Part shown: positions 1 to 5,339 of the stretch, piece after piece
How the letters are laid out: each line of letters opens with the position of its first letter
Numbering within the stretch: the first letter of the stretch is position 1
Assembly: GCA_003647435.1 (NCBI GenBank)
Contig: QMMV01000167.1
Location: 1 to 5,339, forward strand
Direction: 5' to 3'
Length of the DNA: 5,339 nucleotides
Source: Deltaproteobacteria bacterium
GTDB lineage: Bacteria > Desulfobacterota > Desulfobacteria > Desulfobacterales > C00003060
Made by a program: the position numbers and the translations under genes
The notes under the pieces: generated by a model
What the model saw: the letters and a program-made list of their open reading frames with translations, nothing else
Told to the model about the DNA's origin: nothing
Databases searched by the model: none

Positions 1-3000
1 AGCCGTCAGGGTCACATCCCCGAGGGCGCCCGCACTGATAAACCCTACCAATATGTCTCCGCCATCCGCTGCAAGTAGAATGTCGTTTGTGTCCACATCT
101 GTCATGGAAACCACATCCACTGCAGTAATCGTTCCACCGGCTGCAACCGTGATGGAGCCATTGGTTGTCTCCACATCTGCGAGCGTAATCGTATCGGCTT
201 CTTCTACGTAAATATCGCCCGTACCCATGATTATCGCCTTTAGAGAACTCACATCCGTATTCAAACTGATGCCTGAATCCGCCACCGCATCAAGGCTGTC
301 AGCATTCACTCTCCCGGAGGTCTGATTGATTTCTCCGCCTGCAATCAGGGAAAGATTATCAGTAACTCCCACATCGTTCTCAAATGTAATGTCATCCCCG
401 GCAATCTGCAGACCTTCTAATGAAGTCAAGCCTCCGACGGCACTCTCAAACAGGACATCCCCGGCCCCGGCATTCAGGGTCGCCATGTGGGCGCCATCGA
501 CCGCACTCTTGAATACAATGTTACCGGTCCCCGCCCCCGTACTCACGGTCACATCACCGGCCAGCGTCACGACATCGGTAAAGATGATCGAACCACCCGA
601 GGTTGTAACATCACCCGCGATCGAAACTGAACCGCCACCCTGCTGCACAAACGCCCCCGCAGAATTTATGCCGGCATCAGCATTTAGGGTAAACTGCCCG
701 GTGTTAGCGATACTCACCGTGCCGTCCATGGTTGTGCTCATCACTGCATCAAGCATCAGGGTATTTGTCTTGATATCGATGTCCCCCGCCACTGCCGTTG
801 CATTGAAGAAATGAACGTTGGCGCTCTCGATAGCGAGGTAGCCGAGAGGTGCCGTATCTATTCCGACAGTATCCTCAAAGGCAACATTTCCTGTTTCCGC
901 ATCGACGACAAGCCCGCGGGGACCATCCAGATTGGCATGGAAGTCGACCGCGCCGGCGGTGATCGTGCTGTCATCTGTAATGACCACAGGACTGTGGAAC
1001 TCCACACTGCCCCCGGCCGTGACCAGGGCGGTCCCCAATTTGATTGCCCCTTTTGCAGTTACACTGATATTACCGCCCCCCGTGGAGTGATCACGCCCGC
1101 TGATAATAATGTCCGAATCGTTGGTGAGCCCTTCCCGGCTGACAATGCTGATACTGCCTCCTGCCAGGATCTGATCATTGTTCCCGTCGGGTTCTACAAT
1201 CACGCTGTCATAGAGATCGGTACCGATAAAATCTGAACCGCTTATCTCCACTGAGCCCATGGCTTGAATCAGAGCCTCTGCCGTGATTCTCACGCCTCCC
1301 CGGCCGTCTCCGTCGCTGTCTGCACGTAGAATAATATGTGCGGATGGGGAAGTTGTCCTGACAAGGGCTTTTATCTCAATATTCCAGTCGTTTTCAATTA
1401 TTATAGTCTCTGCCTTTTCCTGATCGATAGTTATCTCGAGCGTGATATCGCTTGCATCCCCGATGAGAATGATATCTCCGGCGCCTACTATCGGCTGGAC
1501 CTGGATCGATACGCCATCCTTAATCGTAAGTTTCCCCCCTGTGCCCCCCAGGGTACTGATATCAGCATTGACTGTCATGCCGCCGGTGGCGATGATTTCC
1601 ACGTGTCCGCCGTCCACATCCGGCTCAAGACCCGTGGTGACCAGCCCGTTGATGATCAGGGAACCGGCACTCTGGGTAAAGTCGATATCGCCTCCCAGGG
1701 TGGAAAGCGAAGTGACTACGGTTCCAGCCACCTCTTTCGAGTTGATGATATTTAGATCATAGGCACCGGTATTGTCCGCGGCAATGGATGAGGCCGAGGT
1801 GTAGAAGGCCGCGTTGCCTGCACCGCTGATCCCATGGGCTGTGTCCAGATCAAGGCTGGTCCCGGAGACATTGCCCGATGCCTGGATCAATGCCCCGCTG
1901 TTAGCCATGAGACGGACAACATCTGCCGCACTGATGTCACCGGCCAGATAGATATCACCGGAGTCGTTTCCGGCCTCGACGGTTATATCGCTTTCCGGAG
2001 CCGTACTCTCGATGGCCCCGCCCGTATCCACCGTTACACCTCCGGAGCCGTCCTGGCCGGCCTTGATAGTGATTCCACCCTGACCCTGCATCGGACTATA
2101 AATTTCTACGTCGTCACTTACTGTGACCTCAACAGTGCCGGAGATCCTGACGGAGCCCTCGAATTTTGCATAGCTTGCCGTCTCAATATTGAGACCCGCA
2201 ACGGACGGTTCTTGGCCACCTACATCACCGGACATAATCACACTGCCGGTTTCTGCTCTAAGAGTCAACGTCTGATCGTAAGGGCTGAGACCGCAAACAT
2301 CATTGAGCATGATATCACCGCCATTGCTGGTCAAGACGGCATTATCGGCCAGCCTCACCGTTGCGATAAACTGAATGGAAGCCCCCATAGTCGTTATCGC
2401 ACCTTCTCCGCCAAGGGCAACGGAACCCGTGCCGTCGAAGATCACCGGACCTTCTGAAGTGATCGGCGCATCCAGATCTGCAAGGGCTGAGTTGGTAACC
2501 GTAACAGCACCGTTGTTATGTGTATTGAGTGATGCATTGAGATCTAAGGCCGCCGTGTTAATATCAACCGGGCCATATACATTCAATTCACCGTCAAATT
2601 GTACCGTACCCGAGGCACTAATAATGGCGAGCGCATCGAGATCGATGGTTGCCTCTGAACCGGTAAATATTACGTCATTGGCGCTGCTCACCACCAGTCC
2701 TGCCGGCCTGATTGCATCAAGAGCATCCCCAACATTGTCATCTATCGTGATGTTCCCCGTCCCTGCCGTCAGGGTCAATACGTGACTATCTGCTGTCTCT
2801 GTTTGAACCTCGTCCAGGGTGATATTACCGTTATTGGTAGAAAGGTTGTGATCTCCGGCCAATATAAGCACAGAGTCTTCTACAGTAATACCCGAGCCCT
2901 CACCTGTTGTAGTTACGTCGGCCTCGAGAACCACGTTGCCGCTGCCGGCAAAAACCACACTTCCCCCGGCCTGAACGGCCATGCCATCATTGTCCCCATC

Positions 3001-5339
3001 CTGTAAGACAACCTTCCCGTCAACCGTAATTTCCACAGGTCCGGTGGTTTCCAGATCGCTCAGAGGCTCATACAATGAGGCCCCCGCCTCTGAATCCAGA
3101 CCTGTAAGATCAAGCAGGGCACCCAGCACATCGGCTGGAATATCCGGATCAGTCTCATCCAAAACCACGGGCACAAGAGATATATCCACGTCGCCGGCCT
3201 CTTTCAGGTTGATCCCGCCCTGCCCTGCCTGAGCACTGACAGTGGTGACTTCAATCTCCAGCGGCCCGTTGCCGGAGGCGCTGGTCTCACCAACGCCAAC
3301 GGCTGCCTCAAGCCGCAGTCCAGCCGCAGTTATGACGCTAAAGTTAGATGCATTGTCCAAAATACTTCCAGTGACCGAAACGAGGCTTGCTGTGCCGCTT
3401 CCTGCATTTATCTCGCCTGCTTGCAGATTGCCGTACGCAAAATAACGAACAGCCCCATCCCCATCAGCCTCCGCCGAGGAGCCGTCTTCCATACTGATCG
3501 CCCCTCCTGCACCCACATTGATTGTGCCTGCCCCGGAGGTAAGGAAAGCTCCGCCCGCTTTCTGGATTATGTCTTGCCCACTCATCACCACCACATGGCC
3601 GGTGTCGCTCTGGACGCCCGAACAAACCACAATCTGACCACCAGCGCTGATGAGCACATTCCCTGTAGTATCGGCCGCCACGGCGATATTGTCCCCGTCC
3701 CCGCCGTCACTGAGTGTCAGGGCACCGCCGACCGTCAAAACAACAGAACTACCCGACTGAGCAGTCAGGTCGCTCTGAGGGCCGTCGGTGACATCCGGCT
3801 CTGCAGGCACTGTTCCCTCTGCCGTGACCCTTCTTGTAGCTGTTGCTACCATCCCTACAGTAACGCTGTCGACTTCAGCCAGGTTTATCCCGCCCGATCC
3901 TGCCAGGGCGCTCACAGTTTCCACCGTGGTCTCCAGGGCGCCGTTCCCAGTCTCAATCTCACCTACGCTCGTGGCCGCCTGCAGCCTCAGCCCGACAGCC
4001 TGGATGTCGATGTCGTCTTCTCCTGAATCATCGTTAATAGCGCCGTTATCAGCAATGCTACCGGTATTTGCGATAATGCTTACATTGCCAGCGCCCCCGC
4101 TGATGGTCCCCACCTGTACGTCACAGAAGGCTGCATACCTCACATCGCCGGCGTCGGTGCTCACTGTTGCCGCCCCCGCCGTCATGGTGATGGAGCCGGC
4201 CTGTGCCTCCACGTCAATGCCCGCTCCGGCTCTCAGAACAGCCGCCTGGCTTATGCTGTCTGCGCTCAAGATGGAAACGCACCCGCCCTGGCTGGCCACG
4301 TTGGCATTCAGTACAATATCGCTTTCCGGCGTATCATCATCATCCCCTTCGAGCAGGTGGTCGTTTCCCGATCCGGCAGCGCTCACACCGATAGCATTTA
4401 CATCGCCGTCGGTTACCGTGATCGACCCGTCAGTCGTGGACAGGACAATAGAACCGTTTTCCCCGCTGATCAGGTCACTTTGCGGCTGGTCAATCACATC
4501 GGGATTCACGGGGATGCTGCCATCAACTCCAACACGCCAAACACCTGCTGCAACCGTGCCTACAACGATATCGTCCGTCTCCCGTAGGCTGATGCCCCCG
4601 CCCCCGGCCAGGGCGCTTGCTGTGTCCACGGAAATTTCCAGGGCGCCGTTGCCGCTTCCTGACTCGCCTGCACTCCCGGCAGCCTGAAGCCGGAGACCGG
4701 CAGCCCGGATGTCAAGATGGGTATCGCCGTTATCCAGAATGCTGCCTGCCACAGAAATCAGGCTCACATTGCCGCTGCCCGCGTTCAGACCGCCGATCTT
4801 GATATCGCCCATCGCCTGGTAACGGATATCACCAATCCCGCTGCTTACCGCTGTCGCCCCGTCTTCCATCGTGATGGAGCCTGCCGTAGCCTGCACGTCG
4901 ATGCTTGCCCCGGACGTTTCAAGACCGCCTTGCGAGGCCTGAAGAATGTTGCCGGTCTGAGCCAATAAGGTCAATGCCCCGCTGCCGGACTTGACAGCGC
5001 TGTTGATAGTGAAGCCGGTCCCCGCTTCCAGCCGCACGTTCCCGGTCGTGTCTGCCGCCACACAATTGTAATCATCGTCGCCGTCATTCAGTGTCAAAGC
5101 ACCAGTCGTGACAAGGACGATGCTTCCACCTGAGCCGGTCGCCAGATCACTCTGAGAATCATCTACGATGTCCGGTTGCGGCAGCGTGCTCCCATCGACA
5201 GTAACCCGCCAGACCTTGACCTCCACGGCATCGACTGCGATATCACCGGTCCCTGTCAGGCTGATCCCGCCGCTGCCGGCCAAGGCGCTTATCAAATCAA
5301 CCGAAATCTCGAGCGGGTCCTTATTGACGCCTGATGCAC
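1..5339 (-). CDS. Internal part of a giant repetitive surface/secreted beta-strand repeat protein (adhesin-like)
   Basis: One minus-strand frame, with codons at 5335-5337 down to 1-3, is open across the whole window: 1,779 codons without a stop or a phase change. Both gene ends are missing, so start, signal peptide and secretion domain cannot be judged. The translation is strongly acidic, with many Asp, few Lys and at least five Cys. It consists of short strand-turn units such as GNVSLISVAGSILDNG and GDVLFESAVGG. This is the pattern of filamentous-haemagglutinin-like or beta-solenoid giant proteins that are exported and sit on the cell surface. Long repeats R1-R4 are followed by other repeat classes (A, B) and irregular stretches. 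No catalytic motif or hydrophobic membrane helix is seen. The likely role is adhesion, aggregation or surface coating, inferred from architecture only. Alternatives are an S-layer-like or contact-dependent toxin carrier protein. The coding call is near certain; the function is tentative. Confidence 0.95.
172..318 (-). repeat. Worn echo of the R-repeat core near the downstream end
   Basis: Residues 1674-1722. The run ADSLDAVADSGISLNTDV, then SSLKAIIMGTGDIYVEEAD and TITLADV follows the plan of the R-repeat junction: GLRLQA, a GE/GI turn, LET-V, SALAGSGGI-L-E-DD, I-VG-V. It lacks the PQSDL signature and the acidic loop, and runs into TTNGSITVAAGGTI and then the ILLAADGGDILVGFISAGA tail at the left edge. 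The match is to pattern more than to identity, so common descent with R1-R4 is likely but not proven. Confidence 0.45.
376..603 (-). repeat. Repeat B2 (76 residues)
   Basis: Residues 1579-1654. Block by block match to B1: TSGGSIIFTDVVTLAGD, VTVSTGAGTGNIVFKSAVDG, AHMATLNAGAGDVLFESAVG, then GLTSLEGLQIAGDDITFEN. It is separated from B1 by 66 residues of looser strand-turn sequence (AGDIDIKTNTLMLDA, VSIANTGQFTLNADAG), so the B units are not strictly tandem. Confidence 0.65.
802..1020 (-). repeat. Repeat B1 (73 residues)
   Basis: Residues 1440-1512. Order of blocks: TAGGSVEFHSPVVITDD, STITAGAVDFHANLDG, then PRGLVVDAETGNVAFEDTVG, a short spacer, and LGYLAIESANVHFFN. The same order is seen in B2. 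The pattern 'F--V-DG---L---A--G-V-FE--VG---L--L-I--A---F-N' resembles beta-helix repeats common in giant adhesin-like proteins, as judged from memory of such proteins and not from a search. Confidence 0.65.
1021..2151 (-). other. Long irregular beta-strand region without clear internal repeats
   Basis: Residues 1063-1439. It continues the same strand-turn style (GDIYLAGDIS, GGDIDFTQSAGSLIINGLV, VEIIATGGMTVNADIS), but no long unit recurs within it. In the middle, residues 1301-1350 or so differ in character. A charged, less repetitive stretch with QEKAETIIIENDW (Trp 1318), EIKALVRTT and AHIILRADSDGDG looks like a capping or spacer subdomain. It is followed by GSVEISGSDFIGTDLYDS and a loop EPDGNNDQ. 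No enzyme signature, proline-rich linker or hydrophobic helix is visible. By familiarity, similar stretches occur in other giant beta-strand repeat proteins, but no domain name is asserted. Confidence 0.6.
1303..1320 (-). other. DxDxDG loop, possible calcium-binding turn
   Basis: Codons for Asp-Ser-Asp-Gly-Asp-Gly (residues 1340-1345) directly follow a predicted strand (HIILRA) and precede Arg-Gly-Gly. DxDxDG is the core of many calcium-binding loops in extracellular bacterial proteins. Only the loop is seen, with no flanking EF-hand or dockerin helix, so a plain acidic turn between strands is equally possible. Confidence 0.4.
2152..2337 (-). repeat. Short degenerate repeat A2 (62 residues)
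   Basis: Residues 1001-1062. Matches A1: LTSNGGDIMLNDV, a loop with the last cysteine seen in the window (VCGLSPYDQ), LTLRAETGSVIMSGDVGG, a spacer, AGLNIETASYAKFEGS. A short distance beyond it, SGTVEVTVSDDVEIYSPM parallels the segment after A1. Similarity is moderate and confined to strand and turn positions, so convergence among beta-helix rungs is possible. Confidence 0.52.
2338..2655 (-). other. Irregular beta-strand linker between A1 and A2
   Basis: Residues 895-1000. It contains short strand-like runs such as TVQFDGELNVYGPVDI, VTVTNSALADLDAPI and TSEGPVIFDGTGSVALGG. The TSEGPVIFDG stretch resembles the openings of the B repeats further on (TAGGSVEFHSP and TSGGSIIFTD), which hints at a related but worn third copy. 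There is no acidic DGD loop and nothing suggesting a catalytic domain. Coding bases look somewhat more AT-rich than in R1-R3, judged by eye. Confidence 0.5.
2656..2847 (-). repeat. Short degenerate repeat A1 (64 residues)
   Basis: Residues 831-894. Pattern: LSTNNGNITLDEV, then a loop, then LTLTAGTGNITIDDNVG, a spacer, AGLVVSSANDVIFTGS. The same succession (STNNG / I-L-D-V / LTL-A-TG-I / VG / AGL-I--A / F-GS) is found in A2, with the two glycine-strand motifs exactly 170 residues apart. It reads as successive rungs of a beta-helix. The SGTV...Y-P motif that follows A1 after a gap (SGTVQFDGELNVYGPV) has a counterpart after A2, so the true unit may be longer. Confidence 0.55.
2911..3270 (-). repeat. 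Truncated, diverged long repeat R4 (about 120 residues)
   Basis: Residues 690-809. The start NGPLEIEVTTVSAQAGQGGI is a clear copy of the R core, and the acidic loop VVLQDGDNDGMAVQAGG (DGDNDG at 780-785) is also recognisable. The PQSDL signature is altered to PLSDL. It lies about 13 residues further from the core than in R3, because of an insertion rich in Leu, Asp and Pro (around DIPADVLGALLDLTGLDS). The second half of the unit (MEDG, VRY and GLRLQA blocks) is missing, and the protein passes into a different repeat type. The downstream boundary is approximate. Confidence 0.72.
3271..3945 (-). repeat. Long tandem repeat R3 (225 residues)
   Basis: Residues 465-689. Block order matches R1 and R2: NGALETTVETVSALAGSGGI; a diverged basic patch TRRVTAEG in place of the VWRV block; PQSDL (520-524); LTLSDGGDGDN with the acidic loop at 544-550, followed by VAADTTGNV, identical to R1; GAISMEDGSSA (Met 616); AVRYFAYGNLQAGEINAGSG; and AAGLRLEAAVGVGE. 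The DTTGNV and MEDG segments are closer to R1 than to R2. One cysteine (IVVCSG) is present. Confidence 0.87.
3946..4650 (-). repeat. Long tandem repeat R2 (235 residues)
   Basis: Residues 230-464. It opens NGALEISVDTASALAG, almost identical to the R1 core. It then has VWRVGVDGS (266-274), PQSDL (285-289), an acidic loop beginning DGD (310-312), GSITMTAGAA (Met 385), the VRY-A block (GDVRYAAFCDVQVG) and AVGLRLQAATSVGE. It is about ten residues longer than R1 and R3. The extra length comes from Asp-rich stretches: EGDDDDTPESD beginning at residue 330, and NDDSGEDD near the end. It carries two of the few cysteines (GGCVS and AFCDV). The repeats align along their full length, so they clearly arose by tandem duplication, but they have diverged well beyond recent copies. 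Confidence 0.88.
4333..4344 (-). repeat. In-frame GAT triplet run in R2 (four Asp codons)
   Basis: Four consecutive ATC triplets on the plus strand read as GAT GAT GAT GAT on the coding strand, giving Asp 332-335 within EGDDDDTPESD. The run is in frame and lies in the R2-specific insertion. Slippage here would change loop length without breaking the frame. The run is short, so a functional role is not claimed. Confidence 0.6.
4651..5322 (-). repeat. Long tandem repeat R1 (224 residues), first of four
   Basis: Residues 6-229 of the window translation. Order of recognisable blocks: a core LEISVDLISALAGSGGISL; a tryptophan block VWRVTVDGS (42-50); the signature SQSDL (61-65); an acidic loop LTLNDGDDD with DGDDD at 85-89, followed by VAADTTGNV; a block GSITMEDGATA (Met 157); DIRYQAMGDIKIGGLNAGSG; and a closing DIRAAGLRLQAAGSAGESGSG. 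All these blocks recur in the same order in R2 and R3. From general familiarity, this block order resembles repeats in other giant bacterial surface proteins. No formal domain name is claimed. The repeat boundary is arbitrary, because the window opens just before it and earlier copies may precede it. Confidence 0.88.

Noticed and set aside
326..814. Plus-strand open frame of 162 codons, with similar ones at 1442-1762, 2375-2785, 2981-3232 and 3242-3445
   Set aside because: All lie in the same antisense frame as the 299-codon one and show the same Ser/Pro/Ala/Val-rich shadow composition, opposite a continuous and clearly meaningful minus-strand protein.
1303..1320. Dockerin or EF-hand domain
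   Set aside because: Only a single DxDxDG loop is present, with no paired second loop or flanking helices, and it sits among beta-strands.
1384..1410. AT-rich patch that could be mistaken for a promoter
   Set aside because: It is internal to the open frame, encodes a sensible strand (ETIIIENDWNIEI), and no gene start follows on either strand.
811..2457. Plus-strand open frames at 811-1236, 1336-1755 and 1834-2457
   Set aside because: They lie in a different plus frame and have Cys/His/Arg-scattered translations with no recognisable motif. Each is the complement of the sense beta-strand repeats. The 207-codon one is the longest but has no domain signature.
3788..4687. Plus-strand open frame of 299 codons antisense to R2 and R3
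   Set aside because: Its translation is low-complexity Ser/Pro/Thr/Ala/Val text with no domain pattern. It lies in the frame whose third positions coincide with those of the sense gene, the usual place for shadow frames opposite GC-rich repetitive genes. Its length follows from the repeats.
2911..5322. Possible CRISPR-like or short direct-repeat array
   Set aside because: The periodicity is about 670-705 bases and exists at protein level with diverged nucleotides. There are no short identical repeats with unique spacers.

Overview
The window lies entirely inside one very large gene on the minus strand. Reading from the right edge to the left edge, frame 5337 to 1 stays open for 1,779 codons. 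It has no stop, no frameshift and no credible start, so both ends of the gene are outside the window. Residue numbers below count from the upstream (right) edge: residue n occupies positions 5338-3n to 5340-3n. The plus-strand open frames are antisense shadows of this gene.

The product is a repetitive, acidic, Gly/Ala/Ser/Thr/Asp/Val/Ile-rich protein. It is built almost wholly of short alternating strand-turn elements of the type G-x-I-x-L/V-x-A. This is typical of giant secreted or cell-surface proteins of Gram-negative bacteria, which are usually annotated as filamentous-haemagglutinin-like or 'beta strand repeat' adhesins and are predicted to fold as long beta-helices or beta-solenoids. 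No enzyme motif, transmembrane segment, signal peptide or secretion signal is visible.

Layout in the direction of translation: (1) 5322-2911, three full and one truncated copy of a 224-235 residue repeat (R1-R4), each carrying an acidic DGD-type loop; (2) 2847-2152, two copies of a shorter element (A1, A2) in a degenerate repeat region; (3) 2151-1021, a long irregular beta-strand region with a DxDxDG loop and one of the few tryptophans; (4) 1020-376, two copies of a third element (B1, B2); (5) 375-1, a tail with a worn-down echo of the R-repeat core. The protein is therefore a mosaic of several repeat families and not a single uniform array.

The host cannot be named from this window. Composition is moderately GC-rich by eye, and the protein style fits environmental Gram-negative bacteria such as Desulfobacterota, Planctomycetota or some Proteobacteria. 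That is an inference. No promoter, terminator, RNA gene, mobile element or CRISPR array was found, as expected for the interior of one gene.
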